Shown piece after piece: positions 1-5,550 of a stretch of DNA of 5,550 nucleotides (positions are counted from its first letter, which is position 1; every line of letters begins with the position of its first letter). Origin of the DNA: Bacteroidales bacterium (GTDB lineage: Bacteria > Bacteroidota > Bacteroidia > Bacteroidales > UBA3824); NCBI GenBank assembly GCA_017530465.1, contig JAFXMJ010000126.1, positions 1 through 5,550 of the forward strand, given 5' to 3'. The notes beneath the pieces were generated by a model. The model saw nothing but the letters and a program-made list of their open reading frames with translations. It did no database searches and was not told the DNA's origin. A program made the translations under genes and the position numbers.

Positions 1-3000
1 ACCAGGATAGATGAGTTCCAGTTCGTTCATCAACTGACAACCGTTGCAGACGCCGAGCGACAGAGTGTCGGGACGCTTGTAGAAGTTTTCGAGGGCGCGA
101 CGGGTGTTTTCGTTGTACTTGAACGCGCCCGCCCAACCCTTAGCAGAGCCAAGCACGTCGCTGTTGGAGAATCCACCGCAATAAACGATGAAGTTGACAT
201 CCTCCAACGTCTCCCTGCCAGTGGCGAGGTCGGTCATGTGTACGTCCTTCACGTCGAAGCCCGCAAGATACATCGTGTAAGCCATTTCGCGGTCGCCGTT
301 GATGCCTTTTTCGCGGATGATTGCAGCCTTGATGCCGGTCTTGGTACGACGCTTGGGGTCGATGCCGTATTGCGAGAGTTTGCCGCTGAAATCAGACGGG
401 AATTTGAATTCCAACGGTTGCTTCTTGTAATTATTGTATCGAGCGTCGGCGCAGGGCTGTGCGGTCTGCAATCTGTCGAGCAAGTACGACGTGTGCATCC
501 ACTGGTCGCGGCAGAGGTCGATGTCGATTTTGGTCATATTGAAATCGTGGCGCACTACCAACGCACGCTCCGGCACGGGTTTGCCGATGATGGTGTAGTC
601 GGCGTTGGCGGTTTTGAGGATTTGCTCCACGCTGCGGAGGTCTGATACTTGGATTACGATGCCCGCATTTTCGCTAAACAGGGCGCGGCACATATCGTCG
701 TCCTTTACGCGGAAGTCAACGCCGCCCTTCACGTTGGCGAAGCACATCTCCAACAGCGTAACGATGATGCCGCCCGCCGAAACGTCGTGTCCTGCCAATA
801 CAAGTCCTTGATTGATAAGCGTCTGCACTGCGTTGAAGGTTTCGCGGAACGCCTTGGGACTTGCCACATCGGGACAGTCGTAGCCCAATCCGCCCAATAC
901 TTGCGCAAAACTTGATCCGCCCAGCGACGGCGACGAGTTGGAGAAGTCTATATATATAAGTGTGGATTCGGGAACGTCCTTGATGTTGGGTGTTACGATT
1001 TTCTTGATGTCGTTGACCTCGCCGGATGCCGTGATGATTACCGTGCCGGGCGACATCACCTGCTTGCCGTCGGGATATTTTTGGGTCATCGAGAGCGAAT
1101 CCTTGCCGGTGGGGATGTTGATGCCGAGAGCAATTGCAAATTTGCTTGCAGCCTCCACAGCCGAATACAGACGAGCGTCCTCGCCCTTGTTTTTGCAGGG
1201 CCACATCCAGTTGGCACTCAGGGAGATGGAGTCGATGCCATTCTCCAACGGTGCGAAAACAATGTTGGTCAGTGCCTCAGCAATTGCCATCCTCGAACCT
1301 GCCGCAGTGTCTATCAACGCAATTGCTGGAGCGTGTCCGAGAGCCGTTGCCATGCCGCGTGTGCCGGTGTAGTCGATTGATACTGCGCCCAAATCCGCCA
1401 ACGGCAATTGCAATGCGCCCACATTCTGCTGACGGGCAATCTTGCCTGTTACCGAGCGGTCCACCTTGTTGGTCAACCAATCTTTACAAGCGACGCCTTC
1501 AAGTTTCAGTACCTCAGAGAGATACTCCACAAATTTGCGCGGATTGTAACGGAGCGGCGAATATTTCCTCTTTACGGTTTCATCGCGCATAATTGTCTTG
1601 GGCGGCTTGCCGAAGAAATCTTCGAGTTTGAGGTTGATGGGAGTGGTTTTGTCGGGGTTTACAAACTTAAACACCATATCGTTGGTCGTGTGTCCCACCA
1701 CGTACATCGGGGCGCGCTCGCGGTCGGCGATGCGTTGGAGGAGTTCCACTTTTGCGGGGTCAATTACAAGACCCATACGCTCCTGCGATTCGTTGCCGAT
1801 GATTTCCTTGCTCGAAAGAGTTGGGTCGCCAACGGGGAGTTTGTCGATTTCGATTTCGCCGCCGGTGTCTTCCACGAGTTCGGAGAGGCAGTTTAAGTGT
1901 CCGCCTGCGCCGTGGTCGTGTACGGAAACAATCGGGTTGGTATCCATTTCGGAAATGCCACGGATGGCGTTATAGACGCGCTTTTGCATTTCGGGGTTGG
2001 AACGCTGCACGGCGTTGAGTTCGATGTCGTTTTTGTATTGACCCGTGGCAACGCTACTTACTGCGCCGCCGCCCATGCCGATTCGGTAATTGTCGCCGCC
2101 GAGCACCACGATTGGCAAGTCGGGGGTAGGAGTACCTTTGATGCTATCTTGACGACGCGCATAACCAACGCCGCCCGCCTGCATTATCACCTTGTCAAAA
2201 CCATACACCCTGCCGTCTTCCTCGTGCTCGAATGTGAGCAACGAACCATTAATCAACGGCTGTCCAAACTTGTTGCCGAAGTCGCTCGCGCCGTTGGAAG
2301 CCTTGATGAGAATCTCCACAGGGGTCTGATAGAGCCAATTGCGCTCCTTTACCTTGCCTTCCCAACGGCGGCTGTCGTCCTCAAAACGCGGGTACGATGT
2401 CATATAAACTGCCGTACCAGCAATCGGAAAACTGCCCTTGCCGCCCGCCATACGGTCGCGAATTTCGCCGCCCGAACCTGTTGCAGCACCATTGAAAGGC
2501 TCCACGGTGGTCGGGAAATTGTGGGTTTCTGCCTTCATCGAAAGCACCGTCTCCACGTCCTTGATTTCAAATTCGGAGGGTTGGTCGGGCTTTTCGGGCG
2601 CAAACTGCTCCGCAATGTGTCCGTCAAGAAACGCCACATTGTCTTTGTATGCGGACACGATGCCGCGAGGGTTGGCTTTGGAAGTGTTTTTTATGAGTTG
2701 GAAAAGCGATTCGGGCTTTTCTTTGCCGTCAATTATAAAAGTGCCGCCGAAAATCTTGTGTCGGCAGTGTTCGGAGTTAACTTGCGAAAAACCAAACACT
2801 TCGGAGTCTGTAAGCGGTCTGCCGAGTTGTTTGGCGAGTCCTTCGAGGTATTGGATTTCGGGTTCGCTGAGAGCGAGGCCTTCCTTCTGGTTGTAGGCAC
2901 GCATATCGTCGATATGCACAACGGGGTCGGGCTTTTTGTCGATGGTGAAGACATTTTCGTCAATGTCTTGATACACACGTTGTAGCATCTTGTCGAAAAC

Positions 3001-3270
3001 AGGTTCGCAGCCCTCTGCCACTGGTTCAAAACGCTCTATGCGCTCCACGCCTTGTATGCCCATATTTTGGGTGATTTCCACGGCGTTGGTGCTCCACGGA
3101 GTAATCATTTCCTTGCGCGGGCCTACAAAAGTGCCTGCAATCTTGTTGTCGCTCAGGTGTTGGGCGTTGCCAAACAACCAAACCAACTTTTCGTCGTCCT
3201 CCTGCGACAACGCCTGCTTAAACTTGACAGCGTATATCGCGGAAGTCGTTGACTTGTAGAATATTAACAT
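1..3270 (-). CDS. purL: Phosphoribosylformylglycinamidine synthase, large single-chain type (C-terminus beyond left edge)
   Basis: The enzyme converts formylglycinamide ribonucleotide, glutamine and ATP to formylglycinamidine ribonucleotide, the fourth step of cytosolic de novo purine synthesis. My translation of the minus strand is open for 1090 codons from the ATG at 3270 to the window edge, with no stop or frameshift. Visible motifs, in order: QVNSEHCRHK (about residues 163-172, FGAM synthase linker); KAETHNFPT (246-254) and GAATGSGGEIRD (261-272) in the first ATP-binding AIRS-like half; DHGAGGH (452-458); TGKDSLSM (721-728) and GHDVSAGG (827-834) in the second half; and a class I glutaminase domain from about 975, with GVCNGCQL (1073-1080) carrying the predicted nucleophile Cys1075. 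The catalytic His and Glu should lie in the missing part. From my knowledge of the family (about 1230-1300 residues), some 140 or more residues are off the window. An in-frame TGA at 3298-3300 with no ATG between it and 3270 fixes the start. There is no Shine-Dalgarno sequence, as is usual in Bacteroidota. Confidence 0.97.
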   Translation of the reverse strand, partial: MLIFYKSTTSAIYAVKFKQALSQEDDEKLVWLFGNAQHLSDNKIAGTFVGPRKEMITPWSTNAVEITQNMGIQGVERIERFEPVAEGCEPVFDKMLQRVYQDIDENVFTIDKKPDPVVHIDDMRAYNQKEGLALSEPEIQYLEGLAKQLGRPLTDSEVFGFSQVNSEHCRHKIFGGTFIIDGKEKPESLFQLIKNTSKANPRGIVSAYKDNVAFLDGHIAEQFAPEKPDQPSEFEIKDVETVLSMKAETHNFPTTVEPFNGAATGSGGEIRDRMAGGKGSFPIAGTAVYMTSYPRFEDDSRRWEGKVKERNWLYQTPVEILIKASNGASDFGNKFGQPLINGSLLTFEHEEDGRVYGFDKVIMQAGGVGYARRQDSIKGTPTPDLPIVVLGGDNYRIGMGGGAVSSVATGQYKNDIELNAVQRSNPEMQKRVYNAIRGISEMDTNPIVSVHDHGAGGHLNCLSELVEDTGGEIEIDKLPVGDPTLSSKEIIGNESQERMGLVIDPAKVELLQRIADRERAPMYVVGHTTNDMVFKFVNPDKTTPINLKLEDFFGKPPKTIMRDETVKRKYSPLRYNPRKFVEYLSEVLKLEGVACKDWLTNKVDRSVTGKIARQQNVGALQLPLADLGAVSIDYTGTRGMATALGHAPAIALIDTAAGSRMAIAEALTNIVFAPLENGIDSISLSANWMWPCKNKGEDARLYSAVEAASKFAIALGINIPTGKDSLSMTQKYPDGKQVMSPGTVIITASGEVNDIKKIVTPNIKDVPESTLIYIDFSNSSPSLGGSSFAQVLGGLGYDCPDVASPKAFRETFNAVQTLINQGLVLAGHDVSAGGIIVTLLEMCFANVKGGVDFRVKDDDMCRALFSENAGIVIQVSDLRSVEQILKTANADYTIIGKPVPERALVVRHDFNMTKIDIDLCRDQWMHTSYLLDRLQTAQPCADARYNNYKKQPLEFKFPSDFSGKLSQYGIDPKRRTKTGIKAAIIREKGINGDREMAYTMYLAGFDVKDVHMTDLATGRETLEDVNFIVYCGGFSNSDVLGSAKGWAGAFKYNENTRRALENFYKRPDTLSLGVCNGCQLMNELELIYPG

Positions 3271-3292
3271 AATTATTATGGGATGTTTTATT

Positions 3293-3348
3293 TTAATTCA
3301 CAATTCAAAATTCATAATGCATAATGCATAATTCATAATGCATAATTG
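3293..3348. repeat. 7-bp tandem array A (consensus ATAATKC), eight degenerate units
   Basis: Read on the plus strand, eight consecutive heptamers fit without gaps: TTAATTC, ACAATTC, AAAATTC, ATAATGC, ATAATGC, ATAATTC, ATAATGC and ATAATTG. The central units are nearly identical and the outer ones degrade. As a result a 16-bp segment, ATTCATAATGCATAAT, occurs twice (3310-3325 and 3331-3346), exactly 21 bp apart. The array ends 22 bp upstream of the purL start codon. Heptanucleotide tandem repeats in spacers are known from other bacteria, for example the STRR sequences of cyanobacteria. Any function here is unknown. Confidence 0.85.
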
Positions 3349-3349
3349 C

Positions 3350-3362
3350 CATCCGGCGGATG
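3350..3362. repeat. Short palindrome between the two heptamer arrays
   Basis: CATCCG-G-CGGATG is a perfect inverted repeat with 6-bp arms around a single central base. As RNA it could fold as five pairs closing a three-base loop. It is GC-rich inside an otherwise AT-rich spacer and sits almost exactly between the two arrays. No T-tract follows on either strand, so it does not look like an intrinsic terminator. It could be a protein site, an RNA hairpin, or part of a composite repeat element. Confidence 0.65.
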
Positions 3363-3370
3363 CCAAATAA

Positions 3371-3419
3371 TTTCTCATTCCTCATTTCTCATTTCTCATT
3401 CCTCTTTCCTCGTTCCTAC
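3371..3419. repeat. 7-bp tandem array B (consensus TTYCTCA), seven units
   Basis: Read on the plus strand, seven gapless heptamers are TTTCTCA, TTCCTCA, TTTCTCA, TTTCTCA, TTCCTCT, TTCCTCG and TTCCTAC. On the minus strand, the sense strand of both neighbours, this is a purine-rich run of AATGAGR-like units. The array begins immediately after the sensor gene, and its last two degenerate units overlap the extra in-frame stop codons following that gene. Its unit differs in sequence from array A but has the same 7-bp length. Confidence 0.85.
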
Positions 3420-3421
3420 TA

Positions 3422-5002
3422 TCACGCCACATCCTTCACCTCCGACGTTATCCTGTAAGATGCTATCGCGATGGCGAGAGATTGCGCCACGTGTTCGATA
3501 AAATCCACCTGGTAATCCTCGATGATTTCCATCGATGCAATTTCAAGCACGCCGAGCACATTCTCATCCATAATGAGAGGTTCGAGCAGCAGGCACTTGG
3601 GATTAGATTCGCCAAGACCGGAGTGCACCTCGATGTACTTGTCTGGGAGTTTGGTGAGGAAGATTTTTTCTTTTTCGAGATAGCACGTGCCAACAAGACC
3701 GTCGCCGGGATATACCTTGTGTTCCACAAATTTGGTCTTTTGGTATGCCACGGTGGCGGCTTGTACGAGGTGTATGTCGTCCTTGTTGTCGTCGTTGAGT
3801 ACAAAGATGCCGCCCATCGTTGCGTTGATGTAGTCGGTGAGTTTTTGCAGCACCTTGTTGAACATTGTCCTTGACGAGCGTCCCGAGCCCATACGGATGA
3901 TGTCGCCGAGTACAGCAAGACCTTCCGCCGCCCACTGACGGCGTTTGTTTTCCTGTTGACGTTTTTCCTCCTCGTCGCGGGCGTGGCGCAAGGAGTTACG
4001 CATTTCGAGGAGCGAGTTGCCGAGGTTGTCTTCTGATGAGAGGAGGTCGAAGTTGGAATCGAGGTTGCCTTCACCAATCTGCCGCGCAAAACCGGCGTAT
4101 GCCGTCACACCGTCGATGAGGGCGTTAAGCGAGTTGCTCATCTGACCGATTTCGTCGTTGCGGTCGATGTCGAGTTTTTTCACGATGAGGCCTTTCGACA
4201 TCTGGTCGAGCAGGAGCTCGATGGTGATGATAGGCTGCGACACCGAGTTGCCGAAGTAGTACAGCACCAATGTAGCGATGAGCGTCAGGACGATGCCGAT
4301 TACGATTGTATCGCGCACAAGTCCGTTGATGCGCTTATTGAGGTCTTCGGTCTTAGCCATCACCGCCTTGTCGATGTAGTCCTCATAGACACCCGTACCG
4401 ATAATCCATCCGAGTGGTTCATAGAGTTTGATGAATGCGATTTTTGGACGCCATTCCTTGCTTTCGAGGGTGTAGAAGCTATATTTGAGGTATCCTTCGC
4501 CGTTGTTGGCCTTGACGATAGCAGAATATTCGTCGTACATATTGACGTCGGTGTCACCGATATAAAAGACGTGCGGCTCGCCTTCGAGGTTGCGCTGTGC
4601 TGCGTGCATCACAACGGCGTGCGGCGGGGCGTAGTCATTGATCCACAAGTAACCCTCAGTACCGAAACGGAGTACGCGCAAGTTTTCAAGCGTTATTTTC
4701 AACATGTTGACCGCCACCATCTTGACATTGCTGTCCTCGAGTGTGTCTTCCAAGTCGAAACCATAACGCTCCCTCACTCCCGCGCCGCTGCTCTGCCGGT
4801 ACGAGTAGTCTATCATGTCGTATGCAATGTTTACGATGTCTTTGAGCTGATTCTTGTTGGATTCCGTCTCCTCTTCCCTGAATGATTCGATGTCCTGCAT
4901 AGCTTGTTTTCGGAAGCTATATATGGAGTTGAATGCGATAAGAAAGATCGACATCAGCACCGTGATACTCGTAAACAATGGCAATTTTGTTTTCAGTTTC
5001 AT
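3422..5002 (-). CDS. Membrane sensor protein: Cache-HAMP-GAF, no recognisable output domain
   Basis: The 526-residue product probably senses a small extracytoplasmic ligand. From the N-terminus: a membrane segment (about 8-28); an extracytoplasmic single Cache domain (about 31-228) with the sCache_2-like stretches GTEGYLWINDY (114-124) and LGWIIGTGVY (197-206); a second membrane segment (about 231-250); HAMP (about 251-305, Pro257 and DEIGQM); a second HAMP-like or coiled stretch (305-355, GEGNLD, LLEMRNSL); the linker WAAEGLAVLGDIIR (357-370); and a GAF domain (about 377-515, DGLVGTCYLEKEKIFLT, GVLEIAS). It ends 11 residues after the GAF domain. No kinase, GGDEF, phosphatase or methyl-accepting domain is visible. 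Related Bacteroidota proteins with this linker and GAF, as I remember them, usually continue into coiled-coil, PAS or kinase regions. Three in-frame stops, TGA TAG TAG (3424 down to 3416), close the frame. An open frame reaches 5206, but I chose the ATG at 5002 because membrane segment 1 follows directly and a good promoter at 5035-5065 lies inside the longer frame. Domain calls are by eye. Confidence 0.9.
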   Translation of the reverse strand: MKLKTKLPLFTSITVLMSIFLIAFNSIYSFRKQAMQDIESFREEETESNKNQLKDIVNIAYDMIDYSYRQSSGAGVRERYGFDLEDTLEDSNVKMVAVNMLKITLENLRVLRFGTEGYLWINDYAPPHAVVMHAAQRNLEGEPHVFYIGDTDVNMYDEYSAIVKANNGEGYLKYSFYTLESKEWRPKIAFIKLYEPLGWIIGTGVYEDYIDKAVMAKTEDLNKRINGLVRDTIVIGIVLTLIATLVLYYFGNSVSQPIITIELLLDQMSKGLIVKKLDIDRNDEIGQMSNSLNALIDGVTAYAGFARQIGEGNLDSNFDLLSSEDNLGNSLLEMRNSLRHARDEEEKRQQENKRRQWAAEGLAVLGDIIRMGSGRSSRTMFNKVLQKLTDYINATMGGIFVLNDDNKDDIHLVQAATVAYQKTKFVEHKVYPGDGLVGTCYLEKEKIFLTKLPDKYIEVHSGLGESNPKCLLLEPLIMDENVLGVLEIASMEIIEDYQVDFIEHVAQSLAIAIASYRITSEVKDVA

Positions 5003-5034
5003 AGTTGCAACTGTTAATTGAAACCAATCAACGG

Positions 5035-5065
5035 CAAAGATACATAAAATTTGTCTATGCCGAAA
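5035..5065 (-). promoter_or_regulatory. Bacteroidota-type promoter for the sensor gene
   Basis: On the minus strand the -7 element TATCTTTG (5042-5035) matches the Bacteroidota TAnnTTTG consensus. An imperfect -33 element, TTTC (5065-5062), lies 19 bases upstream. The -7 element ends 32 bases before the ATG at 5002, giving a short leader of roughly 25 bases. This position supports the start at 5002 rather than at any upstream in-frame ATG. Confidence 0.75.
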
Positions 5066-5096
5066 CATTTTGTTTAATTTTTTTATCTCAAATATC

Positions 5097-5114
5097 ACGC
5101 CAAGGGATTGGCGT
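5097..5114. repeat. Perfect 7-bp inverted repeat upstream of the sensor promoter
   Basis: ACGCCAA-GGGA-TTGGCGT pairs over seven bases around a four-base loop. It is a GC-rich island in an AT-rich divergent region, about 32 bp upstream of the sensor -33 element and about 85 bp upstream of the tRNA -33 element. It has no immediate T-tract on either strand. It could be an operator for a dimeric regulator or a chance hairpin. Confidence 0.45.
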
Positions 5115-5199
5115 TGCAGCGATAATGTAGATATTGATGCTTTAATTATACTTATAATCAGCCAATTAAAAAAAAATATGAAAAAAATTACAAAAATAA

Positions 5200-5231
5200 T
5201 TTGCAAGTATTGAAAAAAGTATCTACCTTTG
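5200..5231 (+). promoter_or_regulatory. Bacteroidota-type promoter for the tRNA gene
   Basis: TTTG (5200-5203) and TACCTTTG (5224-5231) are perfect matches to the -33 TTTG and -7 TAnnTTTG elements, with 20 bases between them. The tRNA begins 32 bases after the -7 element, leaving a short 5' leader for RNase P to remove. It is the clearest promoter in the window and diverges from the sensor promoter. Confidence 0.85.
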
Positions 5232-5263
5232 CAGCGTCAAAATAAAAGACGACACATAATGAT

Positions 5264-5340
5264 GGCGGGATAGCTCAGCTGGTTAGAGCGCATGATTCAT
5301 AATCATGAGGTCGCCGGATCATTCCCGGCTCCCGCTACCA
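5264..5340 (+). tRNA. tRNA-Met (CAU), elongator type most likely
   Basis: The 77-base cloverleaf folds completely. The acceptor stem is GGCGGGA with TCCCGCT (G1-U72 wobble, then six Watson-Crick pairs). The D stem is GCTC/GAGC, with GG in the loop. The anticodon stem is CATGA/TCATG, with loop TTCATAA and anticodon CAT at 5297-5299. The T stem is GCCGG/CCGGC. Discriminator A and CCA are encoded. The G1-U72 pair and the absence of three G-C pairs in the anticodon stem argue against initiator tRNA, which has a C1-A72 mismatch. A CAU tRNA can also be tRNA-Ile2, whose C34 is changed to lysidine by TilS; sequence alone does not fully exclude that. The T-loop, ATCATTC, departs from the usual TTCRANY. 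Confidence 0.9.
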
Positions 5341-5358
5341 AAGAAAGCTCTGAAAATC

Positions 5359-5398
5359 AAGCAGTTACGAAGATTTCGCAACTGCTTTTTTTCTTTTT
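5359..5398 (+). terminator. Intrinsic terminator after the tRNA
   Basis: AAGCAGTT (5359-5366) pairs perfectly with AACTGCTT (5380-5387). Inside, CGAA and TTCG add four more pairs around the loop GAT after one A/C mismatch. A tract of T broken by one C follows (to 5398). It lies 18 bases after the tRNA CCA, so the tRNA appears to be transcribed alone. Confidence 0.88.
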
Positions 5399-5447
5399 AA
5401 GAACTCGTTAGGGAAAAGCAAAAGGAAAGTTTAAAAGCTGAAAACAT

Positions 5448-5476
5448 ATAAAAAAATGCCCCCGTAAGGGAGCATT
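5448..5476 (-). terminator. Intrinsic terminator for a minus-strand transcript entering from the right
   Basis: On the minus strand, AATGCTCCC and GGGGGCATT form an eight-pair hairpin with one internal mismatch (C5460 opposite A5471) and a TTAC loop. It runs directly into seven or more T (5456 down to 5450). On the plus strand the loop is GTAA, but there the T-tract is missing, so the functional direction is minus. It faces the tRNA terminator, with about 50 bases of unremarkable AT-rich sequence between. Confidence 0.8.
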
Positions 5477-5494
5477 GAGGTCTTCGTTCAATAT

Positions 5495-5550
5495 TTAGGT
5501 AATCTTCCTTCTATTTTGTTGAGCAAAACGATTCAAGAGTTTTTCGTATC
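5495..5550 (-). CDS. Possible C-terminal end of an unidentified minus-strand gene
   Basis: On the minus strand, the frame starting at 5548 reads YEKLLNRFAQQNRRKIT and then TAA (5497-5495), 18 bases before the terminator hairpin. The basic, polar C-terminal tail and the closeness of the terminator are what a gene end would look like. Only 17 codons are visible, and another frame stays open to a TAG at 5513-5511, so neither the frame nor the product can be assigned. Confidence 0.4.
   Translation of the reverse strand, partial: YEKLLNRFAQQNRRKIT

Noticed and set aside
1897..2985. A 362-codon open frame on the plus strand inside purL, and several shorter plus-strand frames from 238 to 3259
   Set aside because: They lie antisense to a well-supported purL frame. 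Their translations show no recognisable domain, and long antisense frames are expected from the codon bias of the real gene.
3350..3362. Intrinsic terminator for the sensor gene at the CATCCG-CGGATG palindrome
   Set aside because: No T-tract follows on the minus strand and the stem is short.
3293..3419. CRISPR array
   Set aside because: The repeated unit is 7 bp with no spacers between copies; these are simple tandem arrays.
3482..4885. Open frames on the plus strand and in other minus-strand frames within the sensor gene
   Set aside because: They overlap the sensor frame, which has clear Cache, HAMP and GAF motifs. Their products are low-complexity and resemble nothing.
5003..5206. An N-terminal extension of the sensor to an ATG at 5206, giving 594 residues
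   Set aside because: The extra 68 codons are AT-rich and low in complexity. They contain the sensor's own promoter and reach the -33 element of the divergent tRNA promoter. The ATG at 5002 directly precedes a normal signal-anchor membrane segment.
5264..5340. Initiator tRNA-fMet
   Set aside because: Position 1 pairs with 72 as G-U instead of the C-A mismatch, and the anticodon stem lacks the three consecutive G-C pairs.

Overview
The window reads as a chromosomal segment from a Bacteroidota bacterium, probably of the order Bacteroidales. Three things suggest this. The promoters match the Bacteroidota -33 TTTG / -7 TAnnTTTG pattern. Start codons lack a Shine-Dalgarno sequence. The proteins look like Bacteroidales family members: a large single-chain PurL and a Cache-HAMP-GAF sensor with a characteristic linker. 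No species can be named from sequence alone.

Layout, left to right. (1) Positions 1-3270, minus strand: purL, encoding phosphoribosylformylglycinamidine synthase. It runs off the left edge, so 1090 N-terminal codons are present, open throughout, and the last part of the glutaminase domain is missing. (2) Positions 3271-3421: an intergenic spacer almost filled by two different 7-bp tandem arrays on either side of a short palindrome. (3) Positions 3422-5002, minus strand: a 526-residue membrane sensor (TM, single Cache, TM, HAMP, coiled linker, GAF) that stops after the GAF domain with no recognisable output domain. (4) Positions 5003-5263: an AT-rich divergent intergenic region with a minus-strand promoter for the sensor, a hairpin, and a plus-strand promoter for the tRNA. 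(5) Positions 5264-5340, plus strand: a tRNA with anticodon CAU, followed by an intrinsic terminator. (6) Positions 5448-5550: a minus-strand intrinsic terminator and, just right of it, what may be the last 17 codons of a minus-strand gene entering from the right.

PurL is a housekeeping enzyme of de novo purine synthesis. The sensor lies upstream of it on the same strand, 151 bp away, with no visible terminator between them and no consensus promoter before purL, so read-through is possible but not shown. I see no phage, IS, CRISPR or defence genes. The points that most deserve a second look are the output-less sensor with three consecutive stop codons, the paired heptanucleotide arrays, and the unusual T-loop of the tRNA.
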